A stretch of DNA of 64,000 nucleotides from positions 62,001 to 126,000 of the forward strand of contig NZ_FRAA01000003.1 in NCBI RefSeq assembly GCF_900142205.1, in the 5' to 3' direction. A program made the translations under genes and the position numbers. This DNA is from Reichenbachiella agariperforans. GTDB lineage: Bacteria; Bacteroidota; Bacteroidia; Cytophagales; Cyclobacteriaceae. Below, one piece after another: positions 26,437 to 35,800 of this stretch; within the stretch, counting starts at the first letter, position 1, and every line of letters begins with the position of its first letter. The notes below the pieces were generated by a model, which was not told the origin of the DNA, ran no database searches, and saw nothing but the letters and a program-made list of their open reading frames with translations.

Positions 26437-27657
26437 ATGACACAGAAAACAGTAGCCATCATCTGCGGAGGAGGTCCCGCACCAGGAATCAATACCGTCA
26501 TCAGCACAGTTGCCAAGATATTCATGGCAGATGGATATCGCGTATTGGGCATCCATGAAGGCTACAAAGGGCTACTTTCTCCTAATCCTCGAACAGTAGA
26601 GTTTGACTTCTACTACGCAGACAGGATATTTAGCAGAGGTGGATCTACCCTACTCATGAGTAGATTCAAACCTAAACAGGAGGATTTTAATACACGTCTT
26701 TTTGTGGAAGAAAACGTGAGCTTATTGGTAACTATCGGTGGTGATGACACAGCCAGTACAGCCAATAGACTCTCCAAGTATCTAAAAGAAAATAACGTGG
26801 ATGTTGCCAATATCCATGTCCCAAAAACCATTGACAATGACCTCCCTCTTCCAGACAGGAATCCAACGTTCGGGTTTCACTCTGCAAAGGACGAGGGCGT
26901 TAAAATCGGTAATACGATCTATGAGGACGCGATCACGAGCAACAACTGGTTCATCATGTCTGCCATGGGGAGATCTGCCGGACATTTGGCTTTTGGTATC
27001 GCATCGGCATGTCACTTTCCTATGTTGATCATCCCTGAGATGTTTAACAAAACGAAAGCAACACTAGAAAAAGTGGTCACACTCATTATTTCGTCCATGC
27101 TCAAACGTATGATCATGGGGATCGATTATGGTGTGGCATTGGTCAGTGAAGGCGTATTTCATATCATCGATGAGCAGGAGCTCAAAGATTCAGGCATTCT
27201 TTTCACCTATGATGCTCACGGTCACCCAGAGCTAGGCAATGTCAGCAAGTCCAACATATTCAACGTTCTCGTACAAGAGAAACTCAAAGAATTGGGGTTG
27301 GAAATGAAAAGTCGACCGATCGAATTAGGTTATGAACTGAGATGTTGTCGTCCGATTGGCTATGATCTTACACTGTGTACCTTATTAGCGATTGGGGTCA
27401 AAAAATTATACGACGAAGGCATCAGCGGATGTATCGTCACCACCAACTCAAGAGGAGACATCACACCTATGTATCTGTCTGAATTCGAAAATGGAGATGG
27501 CGTAATCCCTCCACGTCTCGTAGACATAGATGCAGAAATCTCTAAATTGAGCTTCAAAAACCTTCACTTCATCAAAGAGAAGGATTATGAAAAACTGGGA
27601 ACGTATGTAGACAATCCCGAACAATATGATTTTAATAAAATATTAAACTGGAATTAA
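26437..27657 (+). CDS. PPi-type 6-phosphofructokinase family protein
   Basis: 406 residues, PfkA superfamily. Visible: CGGGPAPGINTVI phosphate loop, GGDDTAS (101-107) with Asp104 in place of the Gly of ATP enzymes, PKTIDND (129-135) with Lys130, catalytic Asp133, and the sugar-phosphate-binding AMGRSAGHLA. The Asp104/Lys130 pair is the classic mark of pyrophosphate-dependent enzymes, so reversible PPi-dependent phosphorylation of fructose 6-phosphate is the default inference. Its place between KDG kinase and KDPG aldolase is unusual, since neither step needs PFK; another phosphorylated sugar as substrate is possible. Only 4 nt separate it from the aldolase start. Confidence 0.85.
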   Translation: MTQKTVAIICGGGPAPGINTVISTVAKIFMADGYRVLGIHEGYKGLLSPNPRTVEFDFYYADRIFSRGGSTLLMSRFKPKQEDFNTRLFVEENVSLLVTIGGDDTASTANRLSKYLKENNVDVANIHVPKTIDNDLPLPDRNPTFGFHSAKDEGVKIGNTIYEDAITSNNWFIMSAMGRSAGHLAFGIASACHFPMLIIPEMFNKTKATLEKVVTLIISSMLKRMIMGIDYGVALVSEGVFHIIDEQELKDSGILFTYDAHGHPELGNVSKSNIFNVLVQEKLKELGLEMKSRPIELGYELRCCRPIGYDLTLCTLLAIGVKKLYDEGISGCIVTTNSRGDITPMYLSEFENGDGVIPPRLVDIDAEISKLSFKNLHFIKEKDYEKLGTYVDNPEQYDFNKILNWN

Positions 27658-27661
27658 GAAA

Positions 27662-28333
27662 ATGGCACGATTTACAAGAATAGACGTTGCGTTGAAAATG
27701 AAAGAAACAGGTGTAGTACCTGTATTCTATCACAAAGATCTCGAAGTGTGCAAACAGATATTGAAAGCATGCTATGACGGTGGTGCGAGAGTATTCGAAT
27801 TCACCAATAGAGGGGATTATGCCCACGAAGTTTTCGGCGAACTGAACAAATTCGCTGCTAAAGAAACCCCAGAAATGATCCTCGGGATCGGATCTGTAGT
27901 AGATGCTGGTACTACTTCACTTTACATCCAGTTAGGCGCCAACTTTGTCGTATCTCCTATTTTGAATCCAGAGATGGCAAAAACGTGTAATAGAAGAAAG
28001 ATCTCTTGGTCACCAGGATGTGGCTCATTGACAGAGATTTCTTATGCAGAAGAACTGGGTGCCGAAGTAGTCAAAATCTTCCCTGGCTCTCAAGTAGGCG
28101 GTCCATCGTTCGTAGCAGCTGTCAAAGGCCCATTCTCATGGTCTAGCATCATGCCGACAGGTGGTGTGGAGCCTACAGAAGAAAACATGAAAGGATGGTT
28201 CGATGCAGGCGTGCACTGTGTAGGTATGGGATCGAAACTATTCTCAAAAGACGCAAGTGGAAACTTTGACTATGCAGCAGTCACTGCAAAAGTGAAAGAC
28301 ACACTAGCGATCGCTAAGAAACTAAGAAAGTAA
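27662..28333 (+). CDS. kdgA: KDPG/KHG aldolase
   Basis: 223 residues, complete. Class I aldolase of the Entner-Doudoroff type: catalytic Glu46 in VFEFTNRG, Schiff-base Lys138 in EVVKIFPGS, and phosphate-binding IMPTGGVEP. It splits 2-keto-3-deoxy-6-phosphogluconate to pyruvate and glyceraldehyde 3-phosphate (also 4-hydroxy-2-oxoglutarate). With kdgK it completes the route from uronate-derived KDG. Starts 4 nt after the PFK homologue stop, co-transcribed; a terminator follows. Confidence 0.94.
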   Translation: MARFTRIDVALKMKETGVVPVFYHKDLEVCKQILKACYDGGARVFEFTNRGDYAHEVFGELNKFAAKETPEMILGIGSVVDAGTTSLYIQLGANFVVSPILNPEMAKTCNRRKISWSPGCGSLTEISYAEELGAEVVKIFPGSQVGGPSFVAAVKGPFSWSSIMPTGGVEPTEENMKGWFDAGVHCVGMGSKLFSKDASGNFDYAAVTAKVKDTLAIAKKLRK

Positions 28334-28393
28334 TTAGTAATTGTTTTTTAATTAGAGGCGATAGTCTGCCGCCCTTACAGACTATCCAATTTG

Positions 28394-28424
28394 AAAAGCC
28401 ACTCCGAAGAGTGGCTTTTCTTTT
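28394..28424 (+). terminator. Intrinsic terminator of the kdg operon
   Basis: Perfect 11-bp stem AAAAGCCACTC (28394-28404) with GAGTGGCTTTT (28409-28419), CGAA tetraloop, then CTTTTG. It lies 60 nt after the kdgA stop. Confidence 0.88.
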
Positions 28425-28452
28425 GTATTATAGGCTCTAAAAACACACCAAA

Positions 28453-31400
28453 TCAAGAAACCGAAGGAGTGTCTGTAGGCAAATACCCAAAATACTCCTT
28501 AAAGCACTTCGTGAAATACGAGGGAGACGAAAACCCAACACTATAGCTGACTTCTGATATGTTCGTATTGCCTTGTTCGATCAATTTATGGGCACGATTC
28601 AGTCTCACATTTCGTGTAAATTCGTTGACGGAACTACCTGTAATAGCCTTCACTTTCCGATACAACTGACTCCTACTCAGGTTCAATTCATCTGCTAGAG
28701 ATTCTACCCTCAGGTCTGTTTTGGAGATATTGGCATGGACATAGTCTAATAGTTTTTGGATAAATCCCTTGTCAAGTGTCGTTGTACTTCCTACATCCTC
28801 CTTCGTAGCGGTTCCTTTAAAATACTTGGCAAAGAGCACCTCACGACTCTGAACCAACTGAGACAGTTGACTCAGTACCAATCGCATATCGAAAGGCTTG
28901 GTGATATACGCATCTGCACCAGTATCTATTCCTTCGAGATGCTCATCTGCACTACTCTTAGCTGTCAGCATGAGGATAGGAATATGACTCGTATTCAAAT
29001 TGCCCTTTACCGCTGCACATAGTTCTAGTCCTGTCATACGCGGCATCACTACATCCGTCAAAATCAGATCAGGGATCTCTTTGACTGCCATTTCTAATCC
29101 TTCTTGTCCATCTTTAGCCATCAACACCTTATAGACTAGACTTAGCTCATTCTTCAAATACTTTCGTAGTTCAAGATTATCCTCCACGACCAAAATGGTT
29201 TTTCGCTTTTGCTCAGGCACGACCTCTCTCTCCTCGCTAGCCACTAGCCTCTCGCTATAATTTGGCGTCATCAGGGTTTCATCAGGTAGAATTGCATCTA
29301 CTTTATCACCTTCTTCCAAATGATCATCCCCTAATCGGAAACAAAGTACAAATGACGTCCCCACGCCCACTTCACTTTCCACTATAATGTCTCCTTTATT
29401 CAAAGTGATGAAATCCTTGACGACTTCAAGTCCAATCCCTGTGCCTCCAAAATAATCCTTGTTCTTTTTGTCCACTTGATAAAAGCGCTCAAAAATCTTA
29501 TCCAACTGATCTTCATCCAAACCTGGACCTGTATCTCGAATCCTAATTTTCAAACTATAAACCGTGTTTTGATCTGAATAGGTATGGCTAGCAAGCTCTG
29601 TATGCACCTGAATACTCCCCTGCTGAGGCGTAACTTTAAAAGCATTGGAAAGTAGATTAAACATTATTTTTTCCAACATCCCGCGATCCATCCATAGCAG
29701 CTGCTCGGTTGGATTTGGTATCACGTCCAAATCTATTTCTTTAAAAAGAGCTTCCTCTTGAAAGTAATCACAAACGGCTCTAACGGCATTTTCTACATCC
29801 AAAAGTTCCGCTTTCAGTCTTAACTTTTGAAACTTCAATTTTCTAAAGTCCATCAACTCATCAATCAATCGTTTCAGCAAGTCAGAGTTTTTGTACATCA
29901 CTTGCAGCTTATCCAACATACGCTCTGGCAGCGCTACATTAGGATCATGCAGTATATCTCTCAGCGGATTCATGATCAAAGTCAAAGGCGTCCTAAATTC
30001 ATGTGAGATATTGGTAAAGAATTGAATTTTTTTATCATTCAGTTCTTCCTCTCTTTTTCTATTTTCCACAGCTGTGAGCACCGCTTGCTTATCGTGGACT
30101 CGTATCTTAATCACCCTAAAAAACAGATACAGTAGAAACATAAACATGGAGAGATATAGCATAAAAGCTGTTTTGGTCTTCCACCACGGAGGTAAAACTG
30201 TAATCGTCAGTTCTCGAACTTCATCTCCCCAAACACCATCGTTATTGGCTGCTTTGACCCGAAAGACATACTCTCCACTCGTCAAACTGGTATAGGTAGC
30301 GCTTCGCTTGTTACCTACATAGTTCCAGTCAGACTCTAACCCCTCCAGATAGAATGCATATTCGTTTTCTTCTGGTCTGGTATAGTTCAATCCTACAAAC
30401 TGAATGGTAAATACAGACTGATCATGCCTCAAAGTGATCGCCTCGGTCTCTGAAATAACTTGCTGTAGAATTGCATTATTCTGACTCGGCAATACTGGTT
30501 CGTTGAACAAACGAAACTCTGTGAGATAGACCTTTGGTTTAACCCTATTGGTGATCAAATCCTTAGGATTGAAATAGTCAATCCCCGCATAGTTGCCAAA
30601 AAACAACTCGCCCTTGTTATTTTTGTGCGTCGCGTTGAAATTGTATGCATTAGACAGCAATCCATCATGCACCGAATATTGCTGAGTGAATCCAGTATCA
30701 ATGTCCAAAGAGGTAATCCCAGACTGACCACTTAGCCAAATCTTACCTTGATCGTCTTCTATGATACCACTTATGGTTTCTTGCAGTAGGCCGTTTTCAG
30801 AATTGTACCATTCGAAACGAACAGTGGATGGATCATAACGACACAGCCCCCCTCCGTCCGTACCTATCCACATATTGTGCCTTGAGTCCTCAAACAAGGA
30901 AACGACATGGGTAATACTAGCATGATGCTTTGCATCCCCTTGAGGCAACTTGATTTCCTCCCAAGAGGTGATATCCCCACCCGCATGCGAGAGTCTATAC
31001 AACCCTCGTGTACTCCCTACCCAGACATCATTTTTAGTATCGACTAGTACTGTACGAACATCTACGTTAACCAATTCATTTTGCAAAAAATCCTCTCCAA
31101 GATAGGTAGTAAACTGTTTCGTCTTGGGATCAAAAGACAAAAGACCGTGTCCAAACGTCCCCAACCACAGGATACCGCTTGTCCCTTGTGCCAGCGATAT
31201 GATACGAATCGACTCAGTTTCTCCTTCATTATTCACGAGATTAAAATGCTGAAAGCGTTCGCTTCCCTCGGGCAGATAGAACAATCCTCCCTCCCAGCTG
31301 CCTGCCCACAACCCAAAATCCTGATCCATTAACAGTGCCTGCACGGCTTTATTTTTCATTCCTTTGATTCGCGGATCATGTCCTAATGTATGTTCGAATA

Positions 31401-32601
31401 TGCCAGTTTCGGGATCATAAATATCAATACCACCCCCATCCATACTAATCCAGTACTTCCCTTGACGATCTTCTACAATACCACTAACAGAACCCACATG
31501 TAGCGAATTCAGGTCATTCGCCTGACTAATGAGATGATTGAACTTGTCATAATTCGGATCATATAACCCTACCCCTTTGTCATAGTAGCCGAGCCAAATA
31601 CGGTCGTTATGATCTCGATAGAGTGACCAAATTGAGTTCGCTTTAATATGATCTCCAGCGAACTTGTCATAGTAATAGCTATCCACTACCTCCCCCTCTT
31701 CGTTAATTAACCACAGCCCATCATTTTCTGTCCCGACGAGCATCAAACCACCCTTATCCTCCATCATGGATAAAATGCGCTTGTTCGATACGGGTATATT
31801 TTGTTTCGACCAAATGCCATTGCCCCGATCATCACGGTGCGAGAGCCTAAAAACCCCCTCCAGCTGAGTCCCTACCCAGAGATCTCCATTTTTGGATTCG
31901 TAAAGAGAAATAATCGACCCTCCCAATTCAAACCCTCCGCTAGCATCGTCAAAAGTTGCTTTCTTTACTTGTTTGTTTTTTGAGTCAAAAATCATCAGGC
32001 CTTCGCTACTCGCGAGATACACTTCACCAGAAGTAGTCGTCAATATCTGCTCAATCTGTAGCTGCCCAATTGAAGTACGTTGGACAGAAATCTGGTCAGT
32101 GGTCTCTGTCTGGCGATCATAACGCAGCAGCCCATAACCTCCTGCAGAAAAAAGCAGATTGCTTTGATCGTCCTCCGCCATTGCTAAGTATGAACGATCA
32201 CTTACATCGACCCCATTTACTATAACTTTCAACCGGTCGAAAGAGTCATTATCCTTATTGAACCGACAAACACCATTGTCTGTTATGACCCACATGACTC
32301 CCTGACTGTCATTGTAAATACCAAAAACCACATTGCTATTCAGAGATGTTGAATCATTTGGCTCAAAATTATACTGCTTGTAATCCAACCCATCATAACG
32401 ATATAGACCTCCCCCAAAAGTACTAATCCAAATGAACCCTTCTTTATCTTGAGCAAATGACGTCACGGCACGTTTACTCATTCCTTCGTCTATCGCAGTA
32501 AAGACGTATTGGTTTAGTCTCTCCGTCCCATGAACGGCCATCACCACACCCATCAGTACCACTACTAGGCTATAGCAGCTCTTTAGTAATCTTCTAACCA
32601 T
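28453..32601 (-). CDS. Hybrid two-component system sensor/regulator (HTCS), AraC output
   Basis: 1382 residues from the ATG at 32601 (signal peptide MVRRLLKSCYSLVVVLMGVVMAVHG); an ATG 39 nt upstream would add a basic extension. Order: periplasmic two-domain propeller of many WIGT/LWVGT repeats (FIWISTFGGGLYRYDGLDY, IWLGYYDKGVGLYDP); Y_Y_Y domain (YAFYLEGLESDWNYVGNKRSA); transmembrane helix; HisKA with His867 (NISHEFRTPL); HATPase_c (DTGPGLDEDQ, GTGIGLEV); receiver with Asp1183 (LTDVVMPRMTG); AraC HTH (QLYRKVKAITG...). A polysaccharide-sensing one-protein two-component system. It lies between the KDG operon (convergent) and the giant LamG protein gene (same strand, upstream); either could be its target. 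Confidence 0.93.
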   Translation of the reverse strand: MVRRLLKSCYSLVVVLMGVVMAVHGTERLNQYVFTAIDEGMSKRAVTSFAQDKEGFIWISTFGGGLYRYDGLDYKQYNFEPNDSTSLNSNVVFGIYNDSQGVMWVITDNGVCRFNKDNDSFDRLKVIVNGVDVSDRSYLAMAEDDQSNLLFSAGGYGLLRYDRQTETTDQISVQRTSIGQLQIEQILTTTSGEVYLASSEGLMIFDSKNKQVKKATFDDASGGFELGGSIISLYESKNGDLWVGTQLEGVFRLSHRDDRGNGIWSKQNIPVSNKRILSMMEDKGGLMLVGTENDGLWLINEEGEVVDSYYYDKFAGDHIKANSIWSLYRDHNDRIWLGYYDKGVGLYDPNYDKFNHLISQANDLNSLHVGSVSGIVEDRQGKYWISMDGGGIDIYDPETGIFEHTLGHDPRIKGMKNKAVQALLMDQDFGLWAGSWEGGLFYLPEGSERFQHFNLVNNEGETESIRIISLAQGTSGILWLGTFGHGLLSFDPKTKQFTTYLGEDFLQNELVNVDVRTVLVDTKNDVWVGSTRGLYRLSHAGGDITSWEEIKLPQGDAKHHASITHVVSLFEDSRHNMWIGTDGGGLCRYDPSTVRFEWYNSENGLLQETISGIIEDDQGKIWLSGQSGITSLDIDTGFTQQYSVHDGLLSNAYNFNATHKNNKGELFFGNYAGIDYFNPKDLITNRVKPKVYLTEFRLFNEPVLPSQNNAILQQVISETEAITLRHDQSVFTIQFVGLNYTRPEENEYAFYLEGLESDWNYVGNKRSATYTSLTSGEYVFRVKAANNDGVWGDEVRELTITVLPPWWKTKTAFMLYLSMFMFLLYLFFRVIKIRVHDKQAVLTAVENRKREEELNDKKIQFFTNISHEFRTPLTLIMNPLRDILHDPNVALPERMLDKLQVMYKNSDLLKRLIDELMDFRKLKFQKLRLKAELLDVENAVRAVCDYFQEEALFKEIDLDVIPNPTEQLLWMDRGMLEKIMFNLLSNAFKVTPQQGSIQVHTELASHTYSDQNTVYSLKIRIRDTGPGLDEDQLDKIFERFYQVDKKNKDYFGGTGIGLEVVKDFITLNKGDIIVESEVGVGTSFVLCFRLGDDHLEEGDKVDAILPDETLMTPNYSERLVASEEREVVPEQKRKTILVVEDNLELRKYLKNELSLVYKVLMAKDGQEGLEMAVKEIPDLILTDVVMPRMTGLELCAAVKGNLNTSHIPILMLTAKSSADEHLEGIDTGADAYITKPFDMRLVLSQLSQLVQSREVLFAKYFKGTATKEDVGSTTTLDKGFIQKLLDYVHANISKTDLRVESLADELNLSRSQLYRKVKAITGSSVNEFTRNVRLNRAHKLIEQGNTNISEVSYSVGFSSPSYFTKCFKEYFGYLPTDTPSVS

Positions 32602-32780
32602 GAATCCTTGTCTTCTTAACCAACCTAATATTACCCGCAATTGACGAAAAAGCCAATTATATCTATATCACATATTCAACAATCGATGCGACAGATGTTG
32701 CATCTGACTCTTAGGTCAGCAATTGGGTAAGTCCAGTAATCCTGTAACGTATCCTAGAAATCTACATTACGCTATAAACA

Positions 32781-32809
32781 CAAAAAGCGGCCTGATATCA
32801 GGCCGCTTT
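32781..32809 (-). terminator. Intrinsic terminator of the giant LamG protein gene
   Basis: A 26-bp perfect palindrome (32784-32809, AAAGCGGCCTGA...) followed on the minus strand by five T. It starts 22 nt after the stop codon at 32831. Confidence 0.88.
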
Positions 32810-32830
32810 CGGTTGTTGTGAAAATCACTG

Positions 32831-35800
32831 TTATCGAACTATTATCTTCTGTCGCTTGATGAAGTTCGATTCTTCATCTATGATTGCAAAAATGTACAAC
32901 CCTGCTTGCAACGCACTCACATTATACTGCCCTTGACCTTGGGATAGCCTCATATTCATGACTTGATGTCCTTGGATATCGTAGACTAATACTTGGCCTT
33001 TATCTATTTGTTTAGCCACTATCGTTACTTGATCCATCACTGGTACAGGATAGAAACTTATCTCTTGCTCCAAGTCATCCGCTGACAACACTTGATTTAT
33101 TACCAATGTCGCACTCGCATCGCCTGTATAGTTAGGCTCATCTATGGTAGCCACTACCTGATAAGTTCCTTCTGCTGTAGGTGCGGTAGATGATCCGTCA
33201 TAGGTCAATATCACATTCAAGCCAGCTGGACTAGTCGTCACTGTCGGTATGATTGCTGAACCATTAGCATGTCTGTCTAAATCAGTAATAGAAATCGTAG
33301 CAGTGGCAACTCCTATGGTCAACTGACCTGTGACATACACAAAGCTATAGTTCACATCCGAAGCACCTGCTGCAGTGATATCGTACTGGCCTATATCACT
33401 ACTACTCGTAGCTGTGGTACTCGCTACAGGAGCAGTATCTAGCATTGATGCATCGTCCGCATTTACAAATCCTGAATAAGCCATCGTCAACTCAGGCAGT
33501 TCCTCCCCAAAGACCATCGTCTGATCATCTGGAGTTACCGTCAGTTCCTTTTGTGCTATCGTCAAGGTTCCATTCACCAAGGTGATCTCATAGTTATCTG
33601 CCTTTGCGACTACTGATTTAGAAGCACTACTTTGTCTAGCAAGCTCTTCCATAGTATTAAAGGCTAAGACTATATCATAGGTACCCGCATTGACTCCTCC
33701 ATCTACAGAAGCTGTCGGGAGGGAGAGCAAATTCTCATGGCTCTCCCCATTAATGAAGCCACTATATGTCATACCAAATTCTGGAATGGTCTCTCCATAG
33801 ACTAAAGCATGATCATTAGCAGTGATGGTCAATGGTATTTTATTCACTGTTAATGTACCATTGACTGTGGTAATACTGTAGTTACCCTCAGAAGCCTCTT
33901 TGTCTATTTTGGCATTGGCTGATTGGCGCGCTAAAGTATTAGCACTGGAAGAAACAAGGATAGTATAAGTTCCTGCATTGACACCATCTCCATCCACACT
34001 TAAAACATACTCTGTATCAAGAGCTGATTCATCTTCTCCATTCACGAAACCGCTATAGGTCATGGTAAGGGCAGGAATAGCATCTCCATAGTTGATCTGC
34101 TGGTCATCAGCCGTCACCGTCAAGGCTGCCGGTGTAATCTCTAATGAACCCGCTACTAGTGTAAATGTATAATTGGAAGCTTCTCCTCCAGTGACATTAA
34201 TCACATAAGTTCCTGCATCACCAGTTGCATCTGTCGTCAAGGTAGGCTCTGTTGTCAGGTCTGACACATCATCTCCATTAACAAAACCAGTATAAGTCAC
34301 CATTAGCTCAGGAACTGACCCATTATAAATAACCTCCAAGTCATCAGCAGTAGCTGTCAATGTCGCAGGACTGACTTCAAAGCTTTGTTGCTGAGAAATA
34401 GCCTCTGCATAATCTTCATCTCCAGCTTGTGAAACCTCTATAGTCACTGTACCTACACCGGTCAAATTGACTCCTGCATCCGAAATCGTCGCTGGCCCAT
34501 CAACGACTCTATAGGTCAACTCTAAACCAGAGTCCACCGAAGCATCCAAATCAACTGGTTCTGCTCCGTATACTTGGTCTGCAATCGCAGCAAAAGTGAT
34601 GGTTTGAGTCAACTTATCTATTACAGTCACTGTGGCAGTGGCAGTCGCCGAGTTACCACTAGCATCCGTAGCTGTCAGGGTTACCGTATGTTCACCTATT
34701 TCTGCATCCGTGAATGTGGTCACATCCAAGGCAAAAGTCAATGCACTACAGTTGTCCGAAGACCCATTGTCAATATCCTCTGTCGTAATCGTCACAGACG
34801 TATTACCATCTAGTCCCACGGTGATATCCTGCGTCACGACCTCTGGGTCTGTGACATCCTCTGGTGTAATCGTCACCGTAGTAGACATATCACCGCTACA
34901 CACTACACTTGGGTTAATGTCAGCCCCTTCTATAATATTTTCAGCATCATAGACCCCTTTGATCACTGCGTCATTGCCATTACCACTTTGGTCAGTGATC
35001 ACCATGTCACTAGCCGCAAAAGTCATGTCATTAAAAGTGTAATAGGCTACCAAATTGGCTTCATCCCCTGATAGCGAGGTATTCATGTTATCGAGCAACT
35101 CCTGATGCGTACGAACACCATTCCAAATCCTCACTTCATCCTCCGTCACTTGACCATACCTCTGAGCATTAGCTCCTATGGCTCCTAGCTTGATAGTCGT
35201 CCCGCTACCTCTCTGATCAATCGTGGAAGCCAAATACCCCACGCTAGTACCATTGATGTATAGCGTCATGTTGTCATTCTCTTCGTCAAAAACAAAAGCC
35301 AAGTGACTCCATTGATTTGCTGGTACCGCCGTATTACCCACCAGTTTTGAGAAACTTGAAGAACTGTACATCGCATAAGCTTCAGGAATTCCATTCGATT
35401 GCAACCTTAATATATACCCTCCTGATGCATCATAGGTCTCTATAATTGGCACGTAATTGTTGTAAGTACTAGGGTTGATCCATGCTTCTAGTGTAAAACT
35501 GCCCGACAATTGCATCGTAGTAGAAGATGCGATTTCAGCATATGCAGCTGTACTGGTTCCACCAAACTGCACGGCCTTGTTATCTTCAGATGCCTCTAAC
35601 TGACCACTCACATGATAAGTAGTCTCGGCATTGATGGCTGTCGTTTCGAAATCCAATGCTTCTCCATCTCCCGCTATAGGTCCTGCTATATTCTCATCCG
35701 CAGCATTGCGCAGATAATAGCTGATCCCTTCCATAGAACTCGCCAGACTAATCGTAGCAGTTGATCCTGGACAAACAGATGTAGTCTCTGTACTCACCAC

